Positions 17,900-26,440 of a stretch of 26,476 nucleotides of DNA are shown here, one piece after another. The notes under the pieces were generated by a model. That model made no database searches. It worked only from the letters and a program-made list of their open reading frames with translations, and was not told the origin of the DNA. Source of the DNA: an uncultured Lachnospiraceae bacterium (lineage in GTDB: Bacteria; Bacillota; Clostridia; Lachnospirales; Lachnospiraceae); the NCBI GenBank assembly GCA_900551235.1, contig URUU01000033.1, positions 1 through 26,476 on the forward strand, in the 5' to 3' direction. Made by a program: the position numbers and the translations under genes. Position 1 is the first letter of the stretch, and each line of letters begins with the position of its first letter.

Positions 17900-17977
17900 C
17901 ACCTGAATCATGTTCTTACGGTCTCAGCAGCGAGTGCTTCGACCTGAATGGAATATATATTACAGAGGAGGAATATG

Positions 17978-19414
17978 ATGAGTGATACGGTCATAGTTTT
18001 GCAGGATGAATGTATCCTTACCGCTTCCGGAAAATCCGGACGCACGCCCAAAATCGAAAAGGTTGGCAGAATTTCTATCGAACCATTTGGAGATATGTTC
18101 GAACAGTGGAAAACTGCACTGAAAGAATACAGGGAACAGTACGATCCGAAGTCGGTCAGACTGGTGCTTCCGGCATCGTATTCTTCAGCACGCATGACAC
18201 AGATCCCTTATGCGGCCGGACGGCAGTTGGAGAAGATGGCAGGGAATGTCATAAATGATCATGCCGGAGATGCGATAGCGGACTACGGCGTGGTGCAGAG
18301 TGATAAGAAGCAGGGCGTGTGCCTGTGCTGCGGAAGCGCAGAGCAGGAAATTCTGCAAAAAGTGATCGATCTGTGCAGTGAGATCCAGCTTCCGGTTAAA
18401 GAAATTTCTGTTCCGATGGAAGGTTACCTGAAGCTTCTTTCACAGACCCGGCTTTATAAAAACAAGACTGCGATTTTTCTGCTGTTTGAGGAAAACAGTG
18501 TTACCAGTGTGCTGTATAAAGAAGGTGTATGCCATTATGTTACACGAAGCCGTATTTTCAGTGAGCGGGGAACGCTGAATTTCGGAACGGAGATCGTAAG
18601 AAACATTTCCGGTATGCTGCAGTTCTATGCGACGACAAAAGCAGCAGCACCGATCACTGATGTGTATTATACAGGCTGTATGCCGGATGACTTCGAGGTC
18701 AGTCTGGAGGGTATCCGGAATATGAACCTGCAGGTACAGCAGATGAAGATTGATGTGCCATTTGAAGCAAAAGGGGATCCGCAGTTCTGGCTTTCCTGCA
18801 TCGGTGCGATGATGGAGGATAAAACGAAAGCCATCAATCTCTTACGGGTATTTCGGGAAGTGCACAAAGAACAGCAGAGGATCCAGGATATTGATATTAT
18901 GAAACAACTGATATTTCCGGCAGCTTCGCTGGCAATCTGTCTGCTTCTGTTTGGCTCTGTTATGCTGTGGAATGCACATACATCCGGACAGATCCGTGAT
19001 ATCAACGGCTGGATCAACGATGAACAGGTGCAGTCGGAATATCAGGAGGCCAGTGCGCTGAAAGAAGAGAGTGACCGGCTGGCAGAAGCAAAGAGTCAGG
19101 TAGAGGAAATGACAGCAAATCTGGATACATACCCGGACTTAACGAAAAAGATGATTTCCAGGATTATTGATGCCAGCGGAAAGGATATGGAAGTGCATAT
19201 CAAAACGATGGATGCCGGTACCGGAACACTGACCTTCGACGCTGTGAGCAAAAAGGTTATTGATATTCCGGGATATGTGCAAAAACTGCAAAAAACAGGA
19301 TTGTTTGCCACAGTTGATTATGCCGGTTATACCTATGAACAGCAGTACAAAGAATATTCGCTTGCACTGTCCTGTGTTTTAAAACAGGCAGAAACGGGAG
19401 GTGATGAAAATTGA
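17978..19414 (+). CDS. Fused PilM-PilN pilus assembly protein (GspL-like)
   Basis: This 478-residue protein has an N-terminal cytoplasmic region (about 1-305) of the PilM/GspL actin-like type. A single transmembrane helix (LIFPAASLAICLLLFGSVML, about 311-330) follows, then a coiled coil and a PilN-like alpha/beta domain (about 340-470). PilM and PilN are usually separate proteins; here one chain carries both, as in GspL. The best start is ATG 17978 (or 17975), using AGAGGAGG at 17964-17971; the ATG at 17948 lacks a site. It overlaps pilO by four bases (TTGA). It should link the cytoplasmic ATPase/platform to the membrane complex. Sequence similarity in the actin-like half is weak by eye, so that half is assigned largely from context and architecture. 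Confidence 0.75.
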   Translation: MSDTVIVLQDECILTASGKSGRTPKIEKVGRISIEPFGDMFEQWKTALKEYREQYDPKSVRLVLPASYSSARMTQIPYAAGRQLEKMAGNVINDHAGDAIADYGVVQSDKKQGVCLCCGSAEQEILQKVIDLCSEIQLPVKEISVPMEGYLKLLSQTRLYKNKTAIFLLFEENSVTSVLYKEGVCHYVTRSRIFSERGTLNFGTEIVRNISGMLQFYATTKAAAPITDVYYTGCMPDDFEVSLEGIRNMNLQVQQMKIDVPFEAKGDPQFWLSCIGAMMEDKTKAINLLRVFREVHKEQQRIQDIDIMKQLIFPAASLAICLLLFGSVMLWNAHTSGQIRDINGWINDEQVQSEYQEASALKEESDRLAEAKSQVEEMTANLDTYPDLTKKMISRIIDASGKDMEVHIKTMDAGTGTLTFDAVSKKVIDIPGYVQKLQKTGLFATVDYAGYTYEQQYKEYSLALSCVLKQAETGGDEN

Positions 19415-20154
19415 AACTGGATCTTGAATTAAAGCAGGGAGATATTGTCTTATTGAAAGTACTTGCATGTGTTCTGATCATATTTTTTTCGTTTCGTTTT
19501 CTGATTCTGCCGGGATTTGAAAAGCATCAGGATCTGGAACTGGAAAAGGAAAATGCAGAAGCACAGCAGCTCAATATGCAGCAGACGATTGATTCTGCAC
19601 CATTTATGCAAGAAAAAATTGTCAAACAGAAAGCAGCCCTGAAAGAAGTATCCAAAGGTTATTATGATCTGATGGAAAATCAGGAGGTTGATGAGCTGAT
19701 CACCGGACTGATTCTTAAACATAATCTGTTTCCGGTGTATCTGAGCATTGCAGAACCAGCTCCTGGGATCCCTCTCTCTTACTATCTGACATCGGCGGAA
19801 GCGTCGAAGACACACACACTGACTGCTTATGAGGAACTGGATGGCGAGACAGAGTCCGAGACCGAAACTTCCGCAGATGGAAGCGATCCGGCAGAAAGCC
19901 GGCCGGTACTGCAGTATACGAATACGACTTCGGTATCCGTTACGATCCAGGGAAAAGAAAGCGATATCAAGTCTCTTCTGGATGATATCGCAAGAAACTA
20001 TCCGGGAATACAGACGCGCTCTTTTGATATGAGCAGCAGTACATATGTAGATGAAAGACTTAAAAATGTAGAACAGATAAACTGTAATTGTGTGTTTTCG
20101 GTCTATACTTGCGGAGAAATCGGAGGTGGCACTGCAGGTGAAAAGGAATCTTAG
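19411..20154 (+). CDS. pilO: PilO-like type IV pilus assembly protein
   Basis: This 247-residue membrane protein has a short cytoplasmic tail, one transmembrane helix (about 14-32), a coiled coil (about 40-90) and an alpha/beta extracytoplasmic domain, the PilO/GspM layout. An acidic linker (ETESETETSADGSDPAES) interrupts the domain near residue 145. The start is TTG 19411, overlapping the TGA of the PilMN gene, with GGAGG at 19397-19401; the nearby ATG at 19404 leads only to a short frame. It should heterodimerise with the PilN part of the previous protein. Sequence conservation in this family is low, so the call rests on topology and on its place between pilMN and pilB. Confidence 0.75.
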   Translation: MKLDLELKQGDIVLLKVLACVLIIFFSFRFLILPGFEKHQDLELEKENAEAQQLNMQQTIDSAPFMQEKIVKQKAALKEVSKGYYDLMENQEVDELITGLILKHNLFPVYLSIAEPAPGIPLSYYLTSAEASKTHTLTAYEELDGETESETETSADGSDPAESRPVLQYTNTTSVSVTIQGKESDIKSLLDDIARNYPGIQTRSFDMSSSTYVDERLKNVEQINCNCVFSVYTCGEIGGGTAGEKES

Positions 20155-21817
20155 AATAGGTGAAGTGCTGACTGAGAAAGGTTATGTAACGGAAGGACAG
20201 ATCAGTCAGGCACTTACATATCAGAAAGAACATAGAGATATGCGTGTGGGACAGATTCTGATGAAACTTGGATTTGTCACAGAAACGCAGGTACTGGAGG
20301 CACTGGCAAGCAGACTGCAGATCAGGATCGTAGACGTAGCGCAGCTTGTGGTAAATGTGGAAGCTGTTGCCATGGTGGATAAAGCACTGGCAGAAAAGAA
20401 CCTGATCCTGCCGGTCAATATCAAAGAACACAATATGCAGATCGTGACGAATGATCCGCTGAACTATTTTGCACTGGAGGAGGTAAGACAGCAGACGGGC
20501 TGTCAGCTTGAGATCTTACTGAGTGAAGAAGCACCGCTGAAACAGGCGATTTCGTATTATTTTGCAGAAGTCAGTGCCAGAAAAGCAGCAAAACAGGCAA
20601 ATGTCGGTTTCTCCACGGCTGGTGCGATGGATGAACTGGAAATCGAAAATCTGGACAACAACGATGATGAAGCGCCGATCATCCGCCTTTTGAACAGCCT
20701 GATCGAGCGTGCGATCAAAACAGGGGCAAGTGATGTTCACATCGAACCGTTTGAAAAAGAAACCAGAGTGCGTATGCGTATTGACGGTGTCATTATGGAA
20801 TATGTAAATATTCAGAGAAATATCCATGCGCCGTTGATTGCCCGTATCAAGATTCTGGCAAATCTGGATATTGCCGAGAAGCGGCTTCCACAGGATGGAC
20901 ATTTTCGTGTGGCTCTTGATGATGGTCAGGTCAATATCCGAGTATCCATTCTTCCAACGGTTTTCGGGGAAAAGGCAGTTATGCGTATCATGGCTTCCAA
21001 CGGGAAACTGGATCATGCCGATCATTTCGGTATGGATGAATACAGCTACAAACAGTTTGCGCCACTTCTGAACTATCCAAACGGTATTATTTATATCACA
21101 GGGCCGACCGGAAGCGGAAAATCAACCACTTTATATATGATTCTGGAATACTTAACCGGAAGAAATATCAATATTTCCACGATTGAAGATCCGGTGGAGA
21201 AAAATCTTCCGGGTATCAACCAGACACAGGTAAATCCAGTTGCAGGGCTGACCTTTGATGTGGGTCTGCGTGCACTGATGCGGCAGGATCCGGATGTGAT
21301 CATGGTAGGAGAGACGCGAGACGGAGAGACAGCAGGAACTTCTGTCCGTGCGGCGATCACCGGACATGTGGTTTTAAGTACTTTGCATACAAACGATGCC
21401 GTATCCAGTATTGTCCGCCTGGAGGATATGGGTGTGGAGACCTATCTGGTGGCAAACTCTCTGGTCGGACTGGTGGCGCAGCGTCTTCTGCGTAAAGTAT
21501 GTCCAAACTGTGCAAAAGAAGTAGGGACAACCGAACAGGAGAGGCTGTTCCTCGGAGAGGATGTGAAAACGGTGCGAAAAGGCATAGGATGTTCACACTG
21601 CAGCAATACTGGTTACAAAGGAAGAATTGCAGTACATGAAATCCTGGCGATGGACAATACAATACGCCGTATGATCGTCAACCATGATTCTGTCGAAGCG
21701 ATCACTGCCTATGCGAGAGAACATCAGCATATGCGGACTCTGAAAGAGAGCGGGCTGATGCTTGTAAAGCAAGGTGTGACAACACCGGAAGAACTGATGA
21801 AGATAAGTTATGAATAA
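20138..21817 (+). CDS. pilB: Type IV pilus extension ATPase PilB (GspE family)
   Basis: This 559-residue hexameric secretion ATPase carries an N-terminal MshEN/GspE-N domain with two 24-residue repeats beginning RIGEVL (6) and RVGQIL (36), the pattern that binds c-di-GMP in MshE. The motor has Walker A GPTGSGKST (322-330), Walker B DVIMVGE (386-392) and zinc pairs CPNC (455-458) and CSHC (485-488). It powers fibre assembly. The start is ambiguous: GTG 20138 gives the usual KRNLRIGEVL beginning with GGAGG at 20122-20126, while GTG 20126 is also possible. It overlaps the pilO end by 17 bases. All catalytic motifs look intact; c-di-GMP control is a family-based inference. Confidence 0.92.
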   Translation: MKRNLRIGEVLTEKGYVTEGQISQALTYQKEHRDMRVGQILMKLGFVTETQVLEALASRLQIRIVDVAQLVVNVEAVAMVDKALAEKNLILPVNIKEHNMQIVTNDPLNYFALEEVRQQTGCQLEILLSEEAPLKQAISYYFAEVSARKAAKQANVGFSTAGAMDELEIENLDNNDDEAPIIRLLNSLIERAIKTGASDVHIEPFEKETRVRMRIDGVIMEYVNIQRNIHAPLIARIKILANLDIAEKRLPQDGHFRVALDDGQVNIRVSILPTVFGEKAVMRIMASNGKLDHADHFGMDEYSYKQFAPLLNYPNGIIYITGPTGSGKSTTLYMILEYLTGRNINISTIEDPVEKNLPGINQTQVNPVAGLTFDVGLRALMRQDPDVIMVGETRDGETAGTSVRAAITGHVVLSTLHTNDAVSSIVRLEDMGVETYLVANSLVGLVAQRLLRKVCPNCAKEVGTTEQERLFLGEDVKTVRKGIGCSHCSNTGYKGRIAVHEILAMDNTIRRMIVNHDSVEAITAYAREHQHMRTLKESGLMLVKQGVTTPEELMKISYE

Positions 21818-21820
21818 AAG

Positions 21821-21854
21821 AATGCCAGGGGCAAAAGGCTGCACCTGGCATTTT
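21821..21854 (+). terminator. Hairpin with short T-run between pilB and pilT (attenuator)
   Basis: AATGCCAGG (21821-21829) and CCTGGCATT (21844-21852) form a perfect 9-bp stem with a 14-base loop, followed by a run of only four T (21851-21854). This is a weak rho-independent terminator or RNA-stability hairpin, directly after the pilB stop. It would let only part of the transcription reach pilT. Confidence 0.65.
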
Positions 21855-21878
21855 GAGCATAGAAAGGAAGGATAACAT

Positions 21879-22949
21879 ATGGCAGCGACAGAATTCAGCA
21901 ATCAGAAAATGGATGCGATCATCCGTGAAGCGAGAAAAATGGGAGCATCGGACATACATATTTCAGAGGGGATGCCGACCAGATACCGTGTGCATGGTAA
22001 GCTGGTGCAGGCGGGAACTCAGATGGAAGCGGCTGAAACAGCAGAGCTGCTAAAAGCAATGATGACGGAAAAACAGGCACAGCATTTCGCCCAGGGCAAC
22101 GATGCCGACTTTGCGATCCGCACATCCGACGGATATTGCCAGCGTGTCAATGTATTTCGTCAGCAAAAAAGAATGGCAGCCACGATCCGACTGTTAAATT
22201 CCAGAATCCCGACACTGGAAGAACTGCATATGCCGACTGTTTTATATAAAATGGCAGAAGAGCGGAGAGGACTGATCCTCGTTACCGGGCCAACCGGAAG
22301 CGGAAAATCAACCACACTGGCGGCTATGCTTGAACATATGAACCAAAACACTAACCGCCATATTATCACGATTGAAGATCCGATCGAGTACGTATATGAG
22401 AGTAGACAGTCCCTGATCCATCAAAGAGAAGTCGGAGAAGACGTGGCAGATTTTGCATCTGCAATCCGCAGTGCCCTGCGAGAAGATCCGGATGTAATCC
22501 TGGTAGGCGAGATGCGGGATTACGAAACAATTTCCACTGCACTGCTCGCAGCCGAGACGGGACATCTCGTACTTTCCACACTTCATACCACCGGAGCGGC
22601 ACAGACGGTAGAACGTATCGTAGATGCCTGCCCGACCGGAGGTCAGAATCAGGTGCGCGCCCAGCTTGCCGGCAGCTTAAAAGGAATTGTCAGTCAGTGT
22701 CTGCTCCCGTGCGGCGGCGGAACAGCACGCGTGGCAGCGACCGAACTGCTGGTCGGCACCGATGCCATCCTGAACCTGATCCGCGAAGGAAAGACGCACC
22801 AGATTCCGGCAATGATGCAGACCGGAAGCAGCAGCGATATGCACACGCTGAATATGGATCTGTCAAGACTTGTGCGACAGGGATTTATCACAAGAGACGA
22901 TGCGATCGCCTATACCAACAATAAGGCGGAAGCAGGACAGTATTTTTGA
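21879..22949 (+). CDS. pilT: Type IV pilus retraction ATPase PilT
   Basis: This 356-residue ATPase of the PilT/GspE family lacks the MshEN domain. It contains Walker A GPTGSGKS (137-144), Walker B DVILVGE (205-211) and the PilT hallmark AIRNLIRE in the form AILNLIREGK (296-305), which PilB lacks. It disassembles the fibre, producing retraction force and twitching motility. The start is ATG 21879, preceded by GAAAGGAAGG. It lies 61 bases after pilB with a hairpin in between. Its presence separates this system from ComG pseudopili and type II secretion, which have no retraction ATPase. Confidence 0.93.
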   Translation: MAATEFSNQKMDAIIREARKMGASDIHISEGMPTRYRVHGKLVQAGTQMEAAETAELLKAMMTEKQAQHFAQGNDADFAIRTSDGYCQRVNVFRQQKRMAATIRLLNSRIPTLEELHMPTVLYKMAEERRGLILVTGPTGSGKSTTLAAMLEHMNQNTNRHIITIEDPIEYVYESRQSLIHQREVGEDVADFASAIRSALREDPDVILVGEMRDYETISTALLAAETGHLVLSTLHTTGAAQTVERIVDACPTGGQNQVRAQLAGSLKGIVSQCLLPCGGGTARVAATELLVGTDAILNLIREGKTHQIPAMMQTGSSSDMHTLNMDLSRLVRQGFITRDDAIAYTNNKAEAGQYF

Positions 22950-22972
22950 AAAATATAGGCATCATAGTTGGG

Positions 22973-23022
22973 GACTTTTGACACCCACATCATGTAATGA
23001 ATTCTCCATAAAATCAAAAGTC
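22973..23022. other. 9-bp inverted repeat downstream of pilT
   Basis: GACTTTTGA (22973-22981) and TCAAAAGTC (23014-23022) are exact inverted copies separated by 32 bases. No T-run follows, so it is a poor terminator. The flanking GGGG and CACCC bases could extend pairing with a bulge. This gap (22950-23138) otherwise holds only the promoter of the next gene. Confidence 0.45.
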
Positions 23023-23055
23023 AATGAGAAAAATTCTTGTTAAGTGATTTTTTTC

Positions 23056-23084
23056 TTGAGAAAAACAGCAATGTATGTTAATCT
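23056..23084 (+). promoter_or_regulatory. Promoter of the secreted Ig-like protein gene
   Basis: TTGAGA (23056-23061) and TAATCT (23079-23084) are 17 bases apart, with an extended -10 TG at 23076-23077. The predicted start lies about 45 bases before the coding start. The -10 hexamer is imperfect, but the TG extension and spacing support it. Confidence 0.55.
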
Positions 23085-23138
23085 GAACAAACAAAAGTTT
23101 ATGCAAACTAACAAAAGATAGATATGGAGGAAAAAGAA

Positions 23139-26100
23139 ATGAAGCAATGGAAAAAGAAATTGCTGGTATTGACCCTGCTGAGTTTTGCTGTAATCTTTGC
23201 TAACGTTACACCAAAGTATCATACCGTTTCAGCAGCGTCCAAAACCGCACTCAATTACAAAAAGAAAACCCTGACGAAGGGGCGGACTTTAAAACTGAAA
23301 GTAAAAGGTACAAAGAAAAAAGTAAAATGGAGCAGTTCAAAAAAGAAAGTTGCTTCTGTAAATGCAAAAGGAAAAGTTACGGCAAAAAGCAAAGGAAAAG
23401 CCGTAATCACCGCAAAGGTTGGTGCTAAGGAGTACCGCTGCAAGATTACAGTAGTTCTGCCGAAAAAAGAAACGGAAGCAGCAGGACAAAAAACACCGGA
23501 AACAACGGTTACTCCTGCAAAATCGGAAACTCAGATAACGGAGACCCCTGCAACAGAGACCCCTGCAACAGAAACCCCTGCAACAGAGACTCCGGCAACA
23601 GAGACCCCGGCAACAGAGACCCCGGCAACGGAGACCCCGGCAACAGAAGTTCCGGAAGAGCCGAAAGCAGTTCTGGTAAAGGAGGCTCAGACAAAAGTTG
23701 TTGATCTCGGATACGCACAGTATCTGGTGGCAGCTTTTGAAGAAGGTTACGATGTGGAAAACTGCAGCGTTGCGGTAGATGGTGTGGATATCACAAGGGC
23801 TTTGACCAAAGTTACCGATGACGGAAGCATCGTGAAATGGGAGCTGACAGGCTTAAATCCTGCAAAACTGGTTGTTACCAAAAAAGATGACCAGAAAACA
23901 CAGGATGTTGTGCTCAGTGACAATAAAAATCCGGGCAAACCGGTTGTAAAATCACAGAAACCGATGTATTTCCTGACACATGCAGCCATCCCGACCTGGG
24001 ATTATCATCTGGGCAACTACGATGAAGAAGGAAATGCAAGAGTTACTCCGAAAAAGACAACGTTTGATCTGAAGGAAACTGCAAAAGAAAATGTGAAATA
24101 TCATGCACCGGATGCAGAACTGAGCAAAGACGAAGATGCGGACAACCTGTATGGTGTGAGCGGAAGCGCAGAAATCCTGTTTAATTACAAAACGCAGGCA
24201 GAAAAAGACTGGTTCGATGCGATCGCAGACGAAGGTGCACTGGCACTGCTGTCAGGCGATGAGAGAATGAGTACGCTGAACAATCAGCTCACGTATACAA
24301 AAGATACCACCGAACATGGCGGGAATGTAGTCGGAAGAATTACCATTCCGCTGGGACAGAGCAATTTCTATTCTAACGGACGCTACAAAGTACGCATCCG
24401 TTCCAATGGAAACAAGACGCTGATCGCATCCATTCATGTGGTAAATGCACAGGCTCCATCCATGAAGATTTCTGAGACAGGTGTGATCAGATCCGGAATG
24501 AATGTTCATTTCCAGGTAGAAAACATGGTATACGGCATCACTGTTCCGATCGAGATGGTGACACTGAAAACTCCTTCAGGAGAAGTGAAAACACTGGAAA
24601 AAATCACAGACTGGTATCTGATCGGAGATACATTTGTGCTGTATAACGATGTAAATGCAGAAAGTGGAAGAAACAATATCGAACAGCCGGGCGTCTATAC
24701 ACTGACTGTTTATGCAAACGGTTTTAAAAGCATGAGCAAATCGTTCACCGTTGCAGGTGAGGCAACAAAAGCTGAAAAAACGGCAAAGACTTATGACGTT
24801 GTGACAAGAGCAACTTCATCAGGAAACACAGGAAGCAGCAGTGAAGGTGAGAGCGGAAGCTCTGTTATGCCGGCAAATCTGGTATTTTCCGGGGATCTGC
24901 TTTCCAATGCAAAGATTCTGATTGCTCTTGGTGTGAAGAATGCTTCCGCAGAAGCAGTTGCAGGGCGCTGGGATGATCAGATCACAGCATGTGATGCCAT
25001 TTACGGTGAAGATGGTGTTGTATTCTATGATTACACAAGTTATTATGATGCCGTTCAGGAAGCAAAATTAAACGGACAGTATCTCTCCTTTGCAGATTAT
25101 ATTGCAGATGAAAATGCAGTAACCACAGAAAACCGCCCATACGCAGTCAAAGTAGTTCTGGAAGATGGTCTGTTTGGAGAAACACAGTACAATGGCACTT
25201 ACAAAGGAAAAGAAGCACCGGTGCTGATATTGGATGCGGATGCAGAATTTGCTGCAGAGGGTAAGGATCTTGTGCTGATCAGCCAGGATGCAAGAGCAGC
25301 AGAATACTTTGAGAAGATTACCGGGATTTATGTAAACCAGAACTGGAAAGAACTGACAAAAGATCAGTACAGTACAGAAGACGGCAAACTGGTGATCAAA
25401 GCATCTGCCCTGACACTTGGAACAAACACGGTAGAAATCAAAGCAGAAGGATTCAAAAACAATACACTTTCCGTTGAGTATAAGAAAGTTCTGGAAGAAA
25501 ATTTAAGTCTTGTTTCTGACAAAGAACAGTACAACAGAGGCGAGAATGTGATTCTGACCGTAAATGGTTCCGAAGGCGATTTCCTGAAGAATTTAAATGC
25601 AGTCAAAGTAGATGGAAGAAACATTTATGCAAAAGGTGTTGCAGGATCTGACTATTACTATGAAGCAGCAGAAGATCTGAAATCCATCACCATTTACGAT
25701 AACGGAAACCTGTTTGGCCAGAACAAAGCATATACCCTGACTCTGGAAGCAGAATATTATGAAGATCTGAAGACAGAGATCACTGTACAGGGTGAAGAAA
25801 AAGATGTTCCGACAAAGGATCTTGCGATCAGCAAAGATACCGATGGACAGACTTATCTGCTGTCCTTTGGAACACCGGCAGATTTCATCGGATGGAAAAA
25901 CAAAGTAACTGCTATTATAGTAAATGGAACAAACTATACAGAAGCAGGCTTGTTTAGTATGTCAGAAAATCAGTTCAAATGGGAAACAGACGGATATGGA
26001 AACCAGGTCCTGAAACTGAAGGTGGATGGTGAATTTGATGAAAATGCCGAAAATACCTTTACGATCAAAGCAGAAGGCTATAAAGATCTGGCACTGCCGC

Positions 26101-26423
26101 TGGTTGTAAATGTGATCAAAAAACTGACAGCGCCACAGGCGGTTTCCTGCAAGAAAACTATGTTCTCAGATTACTATACCGTTTCCTTTGGATATGGTTC
26201 TGAAATCGAACAATGGCAGAATCAGATCACAGGCATAAAAGTAAACGGAACAGAGTATAGCCTGGTAACTTCTTCCTTCAGCGTAGGTGATACGACAACC
26301 TACTGTCTGCTGAAAAACGATGGTCAAATTTATGTTGGAACAAATGCAGTTGCAGATGGAGAAAATACCATTGAGATTTCCGCAGAAGGATATGAAGACT
26401 GTACCGTCGCCTTTACCAAATAA
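23139..26423 (+). CDS. Secreted Big_2 / Shr-HID-like repeat surface protein
   Basis: This 1094-residue exported protein has a Sec signal peptide of about 32 residues (basic start, hydrophobic core, cleavage near HTVSA). A lysine-rich Big_2-type Ig-like domain follows (about 36-110), then a Thr/Pro/Glu linker with seven ETPAT units (135-169). Several modules follow with the pattern I-x-VNG ... NTI-x-I-x-AEGY, resembling the hemoglobin-interacting DUF1533 domain of Shr (PF07550). The C-terminus ends in a module without LPXTG or membrane anchor, so attachment is non-covalent or absent. I chose ATG 23139 because GGAGG at 23126-23130 is correctly spaced; the ATG at 23124 is not. It has its own promoter after pilT. 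Ligand (heme, protein or glycan) is unknown. Confidence 0.75.
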   Translation: MKQWKKKLLVLTLLSFAVIFANVTPKYHTVSAASKTALNYKKKTLTKGRTLKLKVKGTKKKVKWSSSKKKVASVNAKGKVTAKSKGKAVITAKVGAKEYRCKITVVLPKKETEAAGQKTPETTVTPAKSETQITETPATETPATETPATETPATETPATETPATETPATEVPEEPKAVLVKEAQTKVVDLGYAQYLVAAFEEGYDVENCSVAVDGVDITRALTKVTDDGSIVKWELTGLNPAKLVVTKKDDQKTQDVVLSDNKNPGKPVVKSQKPMYFLTHAAIPTWDYHLGNYDEEGNARVTPKKTTFDLKETAKENVKYHAPDAELSKDEDADNLYGVSGSAEILFNYKTQAEKDWFDAIADEGALALLSGDERMSTLNNQLTYTKDTTEHGGNVVGRITIPLGQSNFYSNGRYKVRIRSNGNKTLIASIHVVNAQAPSMKISETGVIRSGMNVHFQVENMVYGITVPIEMVTLKTPSGEVKTLEKITDWYLIGDTFVLYNDVNAESGRNNIEQPGVYTLTVYANGFKSMSKSFTVAGEATKAEKTAKTYDVVTRATSSGNTGSSSEGESGSSVMPANLVFSGDLLSNAKILIALGVKNASAEAVAGRWDDQITACDAIYGEDGVVFYDYTSYYDAVQEAKLNGQYLSFADYIADENAVTTENRPYAVKVVLEDGLFGETQYNGTYKGKEAPVLILDADAEFAAEGKDLVLISQDARAAEYFEKITGIYVNQNWKELTKDQYSTEDGKLVIKASALTLGTNTVEIKAEGFKNNTLSVEYKKVLEENLSLVSDKEQYNRGENVILTVNGSEGDFLKNLNAVKVDGRNIYAKGVAGSDYYYEAAEDLKSITIYDNGNLFGQNKAYTLTLEAEYYEDLKTEITVQGEEKDVPTKDLAISKDTDGQTYLLSFGTPADFIGWKNKVTAIIVNGTNYTEAGLFSMSENQFKWETDGYGNQVLKLKVDGEFDENAENTFTIKAEGYKDLALPLVVNVIKKLTAPQAVSCKKTMFSDYYTVSFGYGSEIEQWQNQITGIKVNGTEYSLVTSSFSVGDTTTYCLLKNDGQIYVGTNAVADGENTIEISAEGYEDCTVAFTK
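23541..23645 (+). repeat. Seven 15-bp tandem repeats coding for ETPAT
   Basis: Seven head-to-tail 15-base units (GAGACCCCTGCAACA and variants) encode seven copies of Glu-Thr-Pro-Ala-Thr inside the linker of the surface protein. The first two units are identical and the remainder differ mostly at third positions. Because units are multiples of three, gain or loss would change spacer length without breaking the frame. Confidence 0.95.
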
Positions 26424-26440
26424 AAATTTACGGATGTTTT

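Noticed and set aside
12796..22949. ComG competence pseudopilus
   Set aside because: PilT, a fused PilMN, PilO and a PilB with an MshEN-type domain are not part of ComG systems.
23541..23645. CRISPR array
   Set aside because: Repeats are 15-bp head-to-tail units with no spacers and lie in a coding frame.
26300..26423. LPXTG sortase signal at the end of the surface protein
   Set aside because: The C-terminus ends in a repeat module (AEGYEDCTVAFTK) with no LPXTG, hydrophobic span or basic tail.
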